Below are positions 30,241-43,057 of a stretch of 64,000 nucleotides of DNA, one piece after another. The stretch comes from Stereum hirsutum FP-91666 SS1 (taxonomy: Eukaryota; Basidiomycota; Agaricomycetes; Russulales; Stereaceae). The stretch covers positions 1-64,000 of the forward strand of contig NW_006763157.1 of assembly GCF_000264905.1 (NCBI RefSeq). The letters are read 5' to 3'. Under the pieces are notes generated by a model that was not told the origin of the DNA, ran no database searches, and saw nothing but the letters and a program-made list of their open reading frames with translations. A program made the position numbers and the translations under genes. Position 1 is the first letter of the stretch. Each line of letters opens with the position of its first letter.

Positions 30241-32489
30241 GATGAAATGCTCATGGAACGCCACTGTGATCGCCGGGTGTGTTTGGTACTGGACGCAATA
30301 CGAGCACAGTCAAGGCCCTACACTCGTCGGGACCTTCCTTAACCTTATACTCTACGGCGTGTTTATGACCCAAGTATACCTGTACTTCAACATGTACAAG
30401 CAGTACGTCCTTCTGTGAAATTTTGCGGGTGGCACTCATTCAGATAATTTGTGGATAATCGGTTGTACGTTGTCGTACCAGAGATCCAACATGGCTAAAG
30501 GCATACGTATGTTCAGCTTCCCCAGGTTAAAGGGTTGATTTGTCTGATTCTTTGCGACTCGTCCGGCATGACGATATAGATCGGTGGTATAGTCCTTCTC
30601 GAGACCCTCAATAGCATATTCGCGATGATATATTCATACAACCGACTTGTGCTCAACTTCGGTACGTCCTCTCTCTTCAACGCCACCTGTTCTATTCTGT
30701 GTCTGGAGTGATACATCATTCTAACCCGCCGATAATCTCTCCACCTTGTGCAGGCGATAGTTTTGCCCAGAGTTTACCCACATGGCGTAAGCATAGTTGC
30801 CCCTGCCCTCTAACACCTTTCTTTTCTCAGTGACATGCATTATTGCGTCTTCTCTCTTTAAACTCATGCATTCGCTGGCATTCACACTTCATGTTGTGTA
30901 GAGCTCGGAATATGCACCGGCACAAACGGAATTATCGGCATGGCCGTCCAGCTCTTCTTTGCATGGCGCGTCCGCGCGTTGACAGGCAACCTGTTCGCCG
31001 TTGTCCCTATTGTAGTCCTTGCGCTGGTTTCTTGTGGTCCGTTATCCTCTCTCCCTATGTTCTTCTATTCTTATCGAAATTTTACCTTCTATTTTCCCTT
31101 TCATATCCATCTATCGTCTTTGTTGCTATACTCGTGTCTCACTCGATATGTACGAATGGTACATTCTGATGATCGATTACCTATCATGTTCGGTAATGTT
31201 GTCGACGATTCCTCGCCTTGATAACCCGGCAACGACACGCCACAATGTGCTCAATCTAAACCATGCGCTCAACTGAACAGGAGCGGCCCTCTACCTCTTC
31301 ATCGAATCTATCATCGCAACTCCCTCACTCGTCCTCAATGCTCAGCTCCGGCCACTTATCATCTCCTGGCTCGTATGCTCATCGGCCGCGGACATATTGA
31401 TCAGTGTGATACTGATCTTGTATCTAGTGCGCCTCTTTCTCCTCGGTTCTAATATATTCTACTTACGAGGCAGTCGCAACTGATGCTCATGGTCTGGTGT
31501 CGTTGACGGTTCTACTAGAACAAGCACCGAACAGGGATCAGAGGGACTGATACGTTGATCAACAAGGTTATCAGACGTGCGTGTTTTATTCCCTTGCTTG
31601 TCCCCTTACTCGACTGTGTATCCTTGACTTTATAAACATGAAGTTGATTTACACCGATGTGGCGTCCTGTTTGTGCGATGTGTACAGTGACGATCCAAAC
31701 CGGGGCCATCACCTGCGTATGTTCATTACTGGACCTCAGTTTCTACCTCGGAATCGTATGTCTCTGCCCTTCTCCCTCCCCAGCGTCTTCCACATTTCCG
31801 CCTGTTGACTTCCGACTTGATTGATCGCTGGGCGAAACAGTCCGGTGCAGCGATCCATCTCATATTCAACCAATCCCTCGCCAAACTCTACACGAACTGC
31901 CTCATGTCTTCCCTCAATTCTCGTGGCGAGTGGAAAGCACATTGGAACAGTACCAACATCTCACATCGCCACCGCCACTCGCGTTCTCGTTCGGGATATC
32001 GTTCGTCTGATTCGCAATTCGATGTCGAGACGGGGCCGGGAGTAAGTGGGTTCGTGACGAGTAGTAGAGGGAGGAGTGGTGAGGATGGGAATGAAAGAGG
32101 TTTGAAGGGTTGGGGAGGGAGAGGTCGAGACCGTCAGATTGAGACGGTAGGACAGGTTGGGCTTGTGAGTGTGGAGAATGCGTTGAGACCGGAGGTAAGG
32201 CTTATTTGGCTTGACGTTGGACTCGATTGATTCTCTGACCATCACTTTGCCGTGTGCTCTTCATGCACGTGTTTCACAGGTCTTTGTCAATATTGAGACA
32301 CACGAACTTTCCGATCGCGACGCTGATCATTACCTGGATGAAACCGACCACGACCAGTCATTGGCGTCCGCGCTGGAATCGCAATACAACTATAAGGACT
32401 CCGTGTCCATAGATCGTAGCACTCCAGGAGACGGGGAGCGAGATGAAAACGTAGAGTCTGGTACGGATGTCGGACATGGTTTACGGTAA
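30241..32489 (+). CDS. DUF6534 seven-helix membrane protein
   Basis: A multi-exon gene with the sequence pattern of the basidiomycete DUF6534 family. Recognisable pieces in order: GPTLVGTFLNLILYGVF (first helix), DPTWLKAY, LETLNSIFAMIYSYN, GIIGMAVQLFFAWRVRALTG, ALYLFIESIIATPSLVLNA, SAADILISVILILYL, NKHRTGIRGTDTLINKVI, then TGAITCVCSLLDLSFYLGI and the family-typical LAKLYTNCLMSSLNSR. A Ser/Arg/Gly-rich cytoplasmic tail and an acidic end (TAA 32487-32489) follow. These proteins resemble fungal receptor-like membrane proteins; ligand and role are unknown. The 5' end is uncertain: the ATG at 30241 needs a 33-nt intron, or an upstream exon at 30053 is used. Confidence 0.8.
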
Positions 32490-33655
32490 TGGGGGGTGAA
32501 GAAACGGAAATGGGAAGATGTCTACGGGCTATCTCCATAAGCACACCGGCAGGGGCTAGGCAGCAATCTCATGCTTAAGAATCGGTTCCCGTGGAACTCA
32601 AGTAAGATGCGATAGCGATGCCTAACGTCAGTCCACTTGAAACGACAAAGACACATTGCATCTCCGTGTTTGCACCCTGATGTGGAAGGGACTTGTACGA
32701 TCATGCATTTCTCCCATTCGCCGTTATATTGCCTGGAACATTGTCCGATCTTGATCATTTACATGCTCATCGTTCATACATACTTAACTGTACTTTTTTT
32801 TTTGCTTTGTGCTTGCTATCCACTGAATTGCTGCTTTACCAATATAGTGTTGTCTCGCTGTCGGTTCCGCCATCTTTCGATGTGACTCCCCCCATCAGCC
32901 ACAAAACAGAATATCACTAGCGTTGTCGCAGAAGGCGAACATATACTCGGGGACGCCTGCGGGCACCATACGGAAACCAAAACACGAAAGTGAGTATGCT
33001 CCTAATGAGAAATGGGTGTTTTTGTAGAAGAACTAAGATGATATTAGGTGTCAGCATGATGCATTGACTGGAGGGTCGTATGAGAGAAGGCCCAAACAAA
33101 GGCGACGTCGAAAACAAAAGGAGACAAAGATTTCACATAATACAAGACAATAATGTCAGGTCAGTGAATCCGGATGGAAGCCGACGCCACCGCAATGACA
33201 GCTGTTGTGTCGCCTGAGAAGATGTCCCGAGATGTCCATGACTAAAGAAGACAGCATAGTGTTGAGCGTACAAAGTTGTGACCAGCAACTAAAACATCTT
33301 ACCGTTCATAAGGGGGCGTTTGAGTGTCGATGTTGACGGTCGGTTGCTAGACGCGCCACACTGAAATCGGACGAAGGGTCACGTGGCATTCCCACATCGA
33401 CGCGAGGCGCGAATTACGCGTGTTATTTGTGCATGTTGTTGTCTCGTTCGACCCGTTTGGATCTGCACCTACCAGACGGAAGCTAATCATTGCCTTGTTG
33501 TTCTTACCACCATTCCTGGCTAGCCAGCCTTAGTAGCGGCTCTTTGCCACTCACCACTGACTTTCATCCTTATCTTCTTCTCGCTGTCCTCATATATCAT
33601 TTTTGCAAGTCTGTAACAATATCCAGTGCTCCATTTACTTTTTCGTTTCAACCCC
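32490..33655. other. Intergenic, nothing seen
   Basis: No coding signal; the part before 33656 is pyrimidine-rich, as expected of a fungal promoter. Confidence 0.5.
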
Positions 33656-36600
33656 ATGATTCCACCCGCGGAAGAGGCAACCGATATATTTTCTCTTTCT
33701 GATCAGGTTTTGGCCGACAGGCTCGAGTTTGTCCAGGAGGTATGTGGCCCTTGCATGACTCTCTGACATTTGTTTAAACCAGTTCCACAGATCGGCTTTG
33801 GCAATTGGGGTAGTGTATGGCTATGTAAACCGAAGACTACGTCGACGAAGGGTAGGAAGGAACCTCTCAAGGTAGCCGTCAAGGTCGTACATCGATCAAA
33901 GACGACCACAACGGCTGCTCGAGTCAAATCATTGTAAGTCTACCATGATTGATTGGGCTGACATCTCCTAACGTCTACTTGTCAGGTGGAACGAAATGAA
34001 GATCGTCCGCTTGTTCAAGGAAGACCCACATCCATCTATCGTACCTTTTCACTCGTTTATCATCACACCCTCGTATGCCCTCATCACGATGTGAGTCTCC
34101 TCCTCTTGTACCCTGAATTCTCTTTGCGAAGACCTTTTTGCGACAACTGGAGACGGAATTGCACGTCACTGCGCTAGCTGGCTGCGTGTGAATGCTTGGT
34201 GGCCTCGTGTTCATTTGGGTAACTTTAGCGAGGTACTCCCGTTCGTGGGATATCTTTTCCGATAGCTCCCGATGGTCGCCTGGTGTGGCGCGCTTCGTAC
34301 CTTACGCATGGATGTCTAGATGTCTGCTCACAATTTATCCTGGTCGCTCATCCATACTTTACCAGGGAATATCTACCCGAACTCATCCCAGTTGAAGTAC
34401 CAGAACCGAAAGCCAAGGAATGGTTTCGATCACTACTCTCTGGCGTTCAGTTCCTTCACGAACACGGCGTCGTACATAACGATATCAAGTACGTCCGGCC
34501 CTCGCTCATAACCGAGTCGCCTATCAATCTGACGAACGACGGGCTCTCACTCCAGACCTGCCAACATCCTTTTATCTACTTCACTCATCCCCGTACTTGT
34601 CGATTTCGGCTTTGCCGAGCGCTACGAATTAAAGTCATCAAAGGCTTTCCAAAGTAACCTGACGTATGGCACACCTGAGGTACCGACCATTCATCTCACT
34701 TGATTCTTCTCGCTTTGGCTTATGGACCATACAACAGTACCTCTCACCAGAGCGGGCTCGCGGCTTACCACACGATACACGCAAATCCGATGTCTGGTCT
34801 CTCGGCGTCACGTTCTTCGAGATTCTCGTCGGCCGGACACCTTTTGAACACGTTGAGGGTGAACAGTTCGAGACCAAGGAAGACCTGGAGAAATATTGGG
34901 CTCGTACCGTACGTAATAACCTCCTGTTCTGTCCTCGTGTTTGATTTCGTCTGGCGAAACTAACGTATTGCCGGTCAAATCAGTTGCGTGGCAAGTGGGT
35001 CGGAAAGTGGACTATGTCGAGGGCGATTGAGAAGCTGCTGAAGAGGATGATCCAGCCTAACGCTGACTTGCGCTGTGTTACGGCTGACGCGATAGAGGAC
35101 CCGTACTGGACTTCAACTGAGACACCTTCGTCCAGCCTTGGGTCATCGCATCGTGCGTTTCTTTCACCTCGTTTACATTTTGTTCTATGAACTGACAATA
35201 TTCGTTGTGACAGGCAAAGCGACATCCATTGCCTCCACCGCCCTGTCTACATCTTTCGACAAGCTCCTCAACCAATCCCTTGGCAAAGAGAACGCCCCCA
35301 CTCACCCAAGCGCGACCGCCGCTAAAGAAAGCAAAGGCTCGAAACTCATCGACATCGTCTCTCCCTGGTCCAGCCGTCGCCCCTCGAAATCCGACCGTAA
35401 AAAGTCGCAGAACGCAGCCAAGAACCAGCTGCCGATCATGGGTCCAGCCAGCCACACTAAGATGGCGCTCGGGACGAAGACTAACGCCAACGCAAACACC
35501 GCAACGACCCCCGGAACATCCACCGCTGCAGCAAAGCCTGCCGTACCGCCCAAGTCAGCCACGGGTAGGGCCCCTCTCCAGACGAAGACCGGTCCAGGTG
35601 CTACGAAGCGGGATAAAGAAAATGCAGGCGCAGGCATGGGTGCTGGATCGCCTGGCTCTAGGGCCGCAGGCGGCGCGTTGGCGAGTACGCACGCCAGTCG
35701 CGCGATGAACGTCACGCCCGCGAGATCACAGTCTTCAATCAAGGACAGGCCTAGGACGAAGACGCTGATCCAAGAAGGTAAGCCTCACGCCTATTTTTCA
35801 TGATTTCCCGATCTGTCCCCTTCCATCCCTTGTTTCATGGACGTATGCTGATGCACGTGGCGGTGGCGATGTTGAAACTTGTTACCTATAGCGACAGCGA
35901 ACGCTGGGACGAAGCGTGGTGTTTTGGGTGCCAGGCCCCCGCCTGCGCCGTTGCAGTCGCGCGAAGGACGTGCTGCACGCGTCCCTGTTTACACTAGTTC
36001 TTCGTCTGGGAAGGAGAACGCGGGTCCGTCGCCGAGGCATAGAGCGATCTCTGGGGCCGGGAAGAAGGCCGGTGGTCCGAAGACACCAGCGAAGGTCGCG
36101 CTGAAGGAGACTTCGAAGGCTAAAGGGAAGGCTACTCCGAGTGGGAAGGACGAGTTGCCCGTATGCGAGGAAGTCAAGACCATGGGGAGCGTGAAGGATC
36201 GGATGAGGGACTGGGAGAGGGAGAAGGAGAGATTGAGGTCCCTCGCGAGGTATGATATGGTTGAGAGTTCGGAGAGTGCGAGGGAAGAAGTGCCTGTGGT
36301 GAAGAAGGCGGCAGAGAAGGTGGAAGAAGGTCCCAGTTTCGGGAGTGTGAGAGACAGGATGCGGGACTGGGAACGCGAGAGGGAGAGGTTGCGAGCTATG
36401 AAGTTCGTAACGGATACCGAGGCGGACACGGAGAAGGAGAAGACGGAGCAGGAGCAGGAGACGATGGAGGAAGATCTTGATATGAAGAGCCTCGAGTTTG
36501 AAAGGCCGAGCATGGAGAGCGTTAGAGACCGGATGAGAGATTGGGAGAGGGAGAAGCAGAAGATGCGGGAGATCGAGAGGGAAAGGGAACTCGATCTTGA

Positions 36601-38806
36601 TCCGGACATGGAGGGAGACGAGTCCTTGGGTGAGGTGCAAATTGGGTTCCGCGTCAGCATGCAGCCCTCGCGCGGTAGACCTGAGGCCCGCTCAGGGCGG
36701 AGCGTCGAGGGTCTGACGGATGCTTCATTTGCGTTCGAGCGGAGCAATAATGCTTCGAAGATCCTGTCGGACAGTTTGCCGCCAACGCCGTTGTCTCCCG
36801 GTATGAGATCGTTCCCTTATAACTGTGGCGAGGCGATGTTTCTAACGAAATTTTTCTCCTTTCACTTCTCTTCCCCTTGTTCTTCTTCTCTGTCCATGAT
36901 GTTGTGTGTTTCAGTGATGGACTTCACCTTAGCGCAGGATACGCTTCCTAGGCCCGTCGATAGCACGGAGGACTCTGTCAACGAGTCGTCTCTTAACTTG
37001 AGCCAATTCACCCATGGTCTGAAAATGTCCATCGGTACGTCGTTCTTGCCTCAGGCTCCACGCAGATCGGACTTACTTAACCTTGATTCCGTCGGCAGGT
37101 AAAACGGTACGACTATACAAATCCTCAACCTTGGGCCATCTTGCACGGGGCCACAAGTCGACGTCGGCGTCGATGCAACGTCAGGATCTGTCCATGCCCT
37201 CGGAGGATGCTCTGAAATTCAACGGTAGTCGAGAGGGCACGACTTCAACTGAAGGTATGGCGACGAGTCGCCAATGACCTCTGAATTTGTTATGTTGCTC
37301 ACGACCCACATACATGTCAGTAGCTTCTATGCTGCCCGTTCTGCGTCCCTCGACCGGTAATGAGCGGGTTGGCGCCGACAACAGAGCCGATAGGATGACA
37401 ATGTGGATTGAGAATGTCGAGAGTGAGTATCACCTTGCTTGAATTCGGTAAATGGTTGTTGACGGTTCCTTCACATGTTCATGTTCAGAGGTCGTTGAGG
37501 ACGCTCGCCAAAACTTCGCCTCCTCTAGTGTCAAGCCTCTGGTTCCACTTCCAGTTGCTCCGCCATCCCGCTCTGCATCTCACTGCCGAACGACCTCCCA
37601 GGCTCAATCCAACCTGTCTTCGCGTAGACCGCGCAAGATCCTCGCCGCCAGCCAGATCTTTGAACAAGATGGCTCCCCCCGCAAGACAAGCAAGGAACGA
37701 CCTACTGCCGCCGATGAGAGTGTCATATCCGCATCGTCCTCTATGTACAGGGCCGCTAACGCCTCATCGTTCTTCGCGCGGGGAATGTCCTCCGAGTCTT
37801 TCGTACCGAAGGAGAATCCCCAGATTTCAATGCTCTCGGCTTTCAGCAGCACCTTACCGACGATTCCGTCCGAATCCGAGGGTGAGAACATCCGGGTTTT
37901 CAAGAAAAGTACGCCCTTATGTCCCCCGATGACGAGGAGGGCTACTGTCTCCGGGCTTTCACCGGAGAAGATCGTTGAGAGTACGGTCGCAGAGGAGCCC
38001 GAGAGTCCTTCAAAGAGAAGAACGAAGTCCAAGTCCCAGTCCGATCTGCTCTCGAGGCCTATCAGCCCTGTTTCCCGCTTACAATCTGAGCTCGAAAGAC
38101 GTGAGCCTTATGCTTCCCCCGATATACACGCCACTTATTTTATGCATCTTTAGTGTCTCAGCCTCCTCCCCCTTTGCGTCTGGATGCCGTGCTTGACAAG
38201 AGCCTTTTCATCACCGAGCATAGGACGCCGACGATCCAGGTCTGCGAAATGATGGACAGGCCTGTCCCTGCGACTCCCAGTTCTTCGATAGCCTGGTCGA
38301 AAGTCGACGATAGCCTGGTCGCATCACCGCACGTCGTCCAACCCTATGCATCTCGTGCTCCATCACCTCTTCTCGAGTCTCCCAACACCCGAAAGCGCAC
38401 CGAGGGCGTCTACGACCGCTTCCTCATGGCCACTAGCGGGGTCAAGCGTGTAGGGCGCGGTTACCAATCTGAGCTCGCTGTCCCTGTCGACAGCGAGCCT
38501 CGCAGTCTCAGTCGATCACTGGGCCCCGACGGAGCGATCCCCAAGCCCTCTCCGAAGATGTTCCTCTCTGCTAGGAAGTCTGCGATGCCGCCTCCGGTAT
38601 CTAGCGAGGATTTGGTCGACGAGAGGAGAGCAAAGAGTGTCGATGAAATTGGGGTGATGCAGACTTTTAGTGGCGTCAGTTCGGCTCCCCTGACGCGGGA
38701 TCCGAGGACGAAGACGGTGAAGAATGTGAGGAAGGCGCTCAAAGCGATGGTTACTGGCAGGACCGCCTCCGTAAAGTCCTCCACGGGCAGGGCGGTCCAT
38801 GCTTGA
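33656..38806 (+). CDS. Ser/Thr protein kinase with long disordered tail and triplicated DRMRDWERE motif
   Basis: A multi-exon gene of roughly 1,300 codons. The kinase domain is complete: Gly-loop IGFGNWGSVW, Lys in KVAVKVV, catalytic loop HGVVHNDIKPANILL (HND where most kinases have HRD, the Asp is kept), VLVDFGFAER with DFG, GTPEYLSPERARG, and SDVWSLGVTFFEIL. It ends near EDPYW at about 35100. The tail is Ser/Thr/Lys/Pro-rich and contains three repeats of SV(K/R)DRMRDWERE at about 36190, 36345 and 36517, forming charged helices, plus many KR/SP sites. The stop is TGA 38804-38806. Family: a fungal kinase related to the CAMK/Chk1-like group; exact orthology not assigned. One exon near 34100-34400 is less certain in its boundaries. 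Confidence 0.85.
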
Positions 38807-40224
38807 TGCTCGCACCTTCGTGAGCCATTCTTCCTCCAAGCCGTGTCGTTCAATTTTTTTCTTGCATCTTTTCTCTCTCATTTCTGTATGATTTCCCCGT
38901 CATTGTTCATTATCTCATCATTGCATTGGACTGTTGTTTCTGCTGCTTCATTATATTCACAATTGTCATTATCCCCTTCGATGTCATACCATCTTGTCTC
39001 GCTCTCCCTCCCTCACCTTCATCCGCTACCTGTACCATTGTCTCGTCTCGTCTGCATATCGTGTTGTTTCTGTTCATTATGTCTGTTTCCCCTCGCTATC
39101 TATGTGTTGTCGATGTCGAAGTCGCTGGATATACTCGTCTCTCGTGTTCTATTTTGTTCCACCCTCTTCACATTACGACAGCTCCCATTTCTTTACGTTT
39201 CGTACGAATTCACTCAACGGGCTACTTCTTTTCGTGCTCAGGATCTCTTCCCTTCGGTTTCTTTTCCTCATTTCTATGTACTATCCCCCTCTTCAAGTTC
39301 TGAAGCCTACGCGGCCTTTGACTGGCAACGCCCTCAGTGGGTACAAGGTCTATCCTCCAGCCCAGTCATATTTCAGTGTTATGTTTCCTCTTACCTGCTA
39401 GTCCATTGATTGGTTCTTGGTTTTTTTCAAATGATGTCTTTTCATGCCTGCTCGACCTTTTGGTACTACGCTACGAATACGACGCCTCGTGACGAGTCTT
39501 GACGATGATGCCTTTCACTGTACATAGACATCACACGTACCAACTCATGCTTAAGCTGAGTATTCAATGCCAATGCTACGTTTCTACCCTAAAGACGATG
39601 GTGAATATTTGAATCTTGACTGATGGTCAGAATTTTAAAATGGGACATAAAGACTTTGACGACCAACGCCACAATCTTGTCCGATGTGCCACTGCTTGGC
39701 CACCGCGGCCGAGGATGCCGCCTCGGCAATGAAGTACCCGCATCCGGGCACCTCGGCTTCGGCTTTTGACTCTCCTTCCTTCCAAAGTTTCAATCTTGCC
39801 GCCTCCTCGAGCTCGTTGTCGCTTTCAACGACCATAAAGTCTACTGAGCTATTTATCGGTTAGAGGCTCTGGCGCAGGAATGTCTCGGTTATTTACAAAT
39901 GTCTGGTACATTGTGGGACCAATCCTTCCATTCCGCCGACAAATTTACTGTCTGCGCAAGCTATTCGACGTCATCTAGAAGGACAATATACCGAGCTTTA
40001 CATCCGATGCGTTCAACGTTCGAGCGAGTATCTACCCCACACCCTTCAAATTTCTTGCTTACAGAAACCCGCTAAATCCATTGTCGCTCCTCGTAATTGG
40101 ATGACCGTATCGGCTTTACGCTCACCAACGTTGGGATGAGCAATCCGCAATCGACGATTTTTGCTTCATCGTTCTGCAGCACGATAGCCATGACGGACGA
40201 TCGTATCCTCCAGCCGGCGGGTGC
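38807..40224. other. Intergenic with a T-rich 3' region and one small minus-strand exon candidate
   Basis: 38840-39420 is pyrimidine-rich and is probably the 3' UTR of the kinase gene. On the minus strand 39635-39835 is open for 66 codons (MVVESDNELEEAARLKLWKE), preceded by an AG acceptor-like site. It could be the last exon of a small or decayed gene; upstream exons were not found. Confidence 0.35.
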
Positions 40225-40231
40225 TATAAAA
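40225..40231 (+). promoter_or_regulatory. TATA box of the first alcohol dehydrogenase
   Basis: TATAAAA 78 bp before the ATG at 40309. The paralogue has TATAAAG 106 bp before its ATG. Confidence 0.55.
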
Positions 40232-40308
40232 CCTCTGCTTTCTGACATCGAGATGTAATCTCTTCCCCCATCCCCCTCGCTTCCTCATAAAAATCCCCAG
40301 TCGCTGCT

Positions 40309-41699
40309 ATGTATCCTGAGACTTTTGAAGGCTTTTCTGTGACCTCACATGAGAACTGGTCCGACCTGAAAAAGACAGAGGCACGTCTGCACCGTCGATC
40401 TGTATTATTCCCCGTTGACTAGAATTCTCGTTGTCTCTGCATCCAGTTCAAGCCAAAGACCTTCGAGGACCACGATGTCGATATCGTTATCGAGGCTTGC
40501 GGTGTTTGCGGAAGTGCGTCTTCGTCCTCTCCGTGACCAGCACTCACCGAATGTTGATTTCTTCCTCTTCCTCTTACGCAGGCGATCTCCACACGATTAC
40601 CGGCGGCTGGGGTACTCAAAATCTTCCTCTCTGCGTTGGACACGAAATCATCGGCAAGGTCATTAAGGCTGGGCCAAAGGTAACGCTCTGCAAAGTAGGA
40701 GACCGCGTTGGCGTCGGTGCACAGATCGGGGCTTGCTTGGAGTGCAAGGTTTGCAAAGACGATAATGAGAACTACTGCCCTCACATGATCCGTGCGAACT
40801 ATCTCCTTTGATTGCTTCAATGTCACATAGCTGACGCTGGATGTTTGCCTCTTTTTTTTCGCACTGTAGATACCTACGCTTCACCGTACCCCGACGGTAC
40901 GATCGCGCAGGGAGGCTATTCAAGTCATATTCGCGCGCATGAATACTTCACCTTCCCTATTCCTGAGGAGATGGACTCCGCTGTTGCTGCTCCCTTGATG
41001 TGTGCCGGCCTCACTGTCTTCGGACCCATGCACCGCGCCAAGGTTGGCCCTGGAATGAAGGTCGCTGTACTTGGAATGTACGTCCATATTATCTTTACTG
41101 GCCCCACCCTTGATTGCCTTGCTCTCTTCCACCTTCTTACGAGTGGCATTTTATTGGTCTGCAGTGGCGGTCTCGGTCACCTGGGCCTTCAATTTGCTCG
41201 TGCTCTCGGCGCCGAAGTCTACGCCCTCTCTCATTCGCCACACAAGAAAGACGATGCCATTAAATGTGGCGCTCAACACTTCATCGTCACCTCCGAACCC
41301 GACTGGTACAAGCCCTGGCAATACACCTTCGACTTCATCCTCAACACTGCCGACGTAACCCACACCTTCAACATGGTCGAATACATCTCTACCCTGAACA
41401 TCAACGGAACGTTCCACAACGTCGGTCTGCCTGACGAACCTCTTCCGGAAATGCGTGCCTTCCATTTCTTGCATAACGCGGCCAGCATTACGGGGAGCCA
41501 CATTGGGAGTAGGCCGGAGATGCTGAGGATGTTGAAGGTAGCGACGGAGAAGGACGTCAAGCCATGGGTCGAGACTATACAGATTGGGGAGGAGGGGTGC
41601 AAGGAGGCTTTGGAGAGACTGAAGAAGAATAAGGTGCACTTCAGGTTCACCTTCACTGGCTATGACAAGGCGTTCCCCAATAGGATAACATCGGCCTAG
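40309..41699 (+). CDS. Zinc-dependent alcohol dehydrogenase, Adh6/cinnamyl-alcohol type (copy A)
   Basis: A medium-chain NADP-type alcohol dehydrogenase. Exon 1 40309-40380 (MYPETFEGFSVTSHENWSDL), exon 2 from 40447, then further exons to TAG 41697-41699. Catalytic-zinc residues are present (CGVCGSD region, GHEIIG), the structural-zinc cysteines are in GACLECKVCKDDNENYC, and the Rossmann glycines are in GGLGHLGLQFARALGAEVY. The family reduces cinnamaldehydes, furfural and other aldehydes with NADPH in yeast (Adh6/7). The first intron begins GCACGT where the paralogue at 53783 has GTACGT at the same codon, so it is a GC-AG intron. About 80 percent identical by eye to copy B. Confidence 0.92.
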
Positions 41700-42046
41700 A
41701 GACGTCAGAATGCGACATTTAGTTTAAAATATCATTTATGCTGTAGCCGTAGAGATGTTTTGTTCGTATCTCTAAGAACCGTCGTACACGTAGTATCCTT
41801 CGGAACCATGACCATTTCTTAAATCCTTGTGGAACGTGGACACTCTTTGTGATTCATCACTCATATGGTGTCGGAGCGACGAGCAATGAGAACAAGGCTG
41901 AATCAACGTGGAGAGTAGCATAAGACATAGGGAGGACAGTCATAATATCAGATATTGCGCAGAAATACAACACGAGAAACGGCTTCGACTGGAGAACAGA
42001 ATAGGAAAAGGGTCATGTCAACGAGCAGATTATGAGGGCGTGCAAA
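41700..42046. other. Intergenic between convergent genes, nothing seen
   Basis: Short space between the tails of the alcohol dehydrogenase and the CxCG gene. Confidence 0.5.
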
Positions 42047-43057
42047 TTAGTCGTCATCGTCCTCTTCGCGGTGAAAGGCATTTCTGATTCGACACATAGC
42101 ATCGTCGAGCTCTTCGTCCACGTCGCGTTGATCGGCTCGAAGATGTTGAAGCGCACGAAGAACGTCGTTCTCCAAGTCCAGCGGCGAAGGGTCTAACCAT
42201 CCAGAGAATGAACGTGAATGACGAAGGGATCGTGGACTGGAGGAAGACCGGGGGGAGAATGTTGATGGGTCGGGGACTCGAAGCTTCTCCTTCTCTCCCG
42301 GACTGGGGATCCGCATCCTCTCCTCATGTTCCTCGACCGATTCGGGGACGTCGATATCTACATCAGCGTGGAACGGAGAAGGCGGCACGATCCTGAGTTG
42401 AGATGGTGGAGCAACTGAGCGCAAGTTCTCGACTGTCGATACCTTCCTCAAGCTTTGGAGTTTCATCCGGAGGAAAGATCCTTGAATCCTGTTGAACATC
42501 GGCGTCGTAGACCCTCCGGGATTAGCATTCGATAAGGAGGCGCAGTCCGCTGTATCGTTGTCTTCGTTCTCGCGAGCGAAGTCTCCTTCGTTTTGAGCTC
42601 TGAGCGACCTGCCAGAATATTCGGGTACCACCGCCGGCTCGGGATCTGCATTCGACAACTCTCGCTCCTTAGCCTGTCGCTCCGTTAGCGGTGACACCCT
42701 CGCGTACATCCCAAACGAATCGCCTCCCATCCTGGGCGACAATGTCCCTACAGAGGTCTGAGCGTCCCGCGCGAACGCCGAAGGGCTACGTGTCTGCGTC
42801 ATCAAGGCAGCGGGAGCAGCCCCTGTTCCATGAATAAGGTTCCCCGCCATGTCAGTGAAGATACGATTGATCTTGTCGCGGTGTTTGATCGAGTTGCTAC
42901 GATAGTGAGAGGGCCTTGTATTGGTTAGTGTGTCGAGGGCGTCGGCGCGGGCGCAGGCATCGGAGCAGAAGCAGGAATCGCGGTCAGATCCTACGGGACT
43001 ACCGCAGGAGCATAAACTAGGTGACCGAGGAACGCGTGGAGCCTTGGTAGGATACAT
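42047..43057 (-). CDS. CxCG-motif basidiomycete protein (copy A)
   Basis: Start chosen at MYPTKAPRVPRSPSL; upstream in-frame ATGs exist (43117, 43243) and an intron ending ACCGCAG lies just before 43070. The N-terminus holds LCSCGSPVG, then CFCSDACARADALDTL and PSHYRSNSIK, a Cys-rich motif (CxCG...CxCSxxCAxxD) that may bind zinc. The C-terminus is Glu/Asp-rich, with DEELDDAMCRIRNAF then EEDDDD. The gene at 51720 carries the same motifs (LCLCGLPAS, FCSSACALSDTMNTL, PSHYRSQSLK), so the two are paralogues. Function unknown. It lies convergent to the alcohol dehydrogenase. Confidence 0.7.
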   Translation of the reverse strand: MYPTKAPRVPRSPSLCSCGSPVGSDRDSCFCSDACARADALDTLTNTRPSHYRSNSIKHRDKINRIFTDMAGNLIHGTGAAPAALMTQTRSPSAFARDAQTSVGTLSPRMGGDSFGMYARVSPLTERQAKERELSNADPEPAVVPEYSGRSLRAQNEGDFARENEDNDTADCASLSNANPGGSTTPMFNRIQGSFLRMKLQSLRKVSTVENLRSVAPPSQLRIVPPSPFHADVDIDVPESVEEHEERMRIPSPGEKEKLRVPDPSTFSPRSSSSPRSLRHSRSFSGWLDPSPLDLENDVLRALQHLRADQRDVDEELDDAMCRIRNAFHREEDDDD

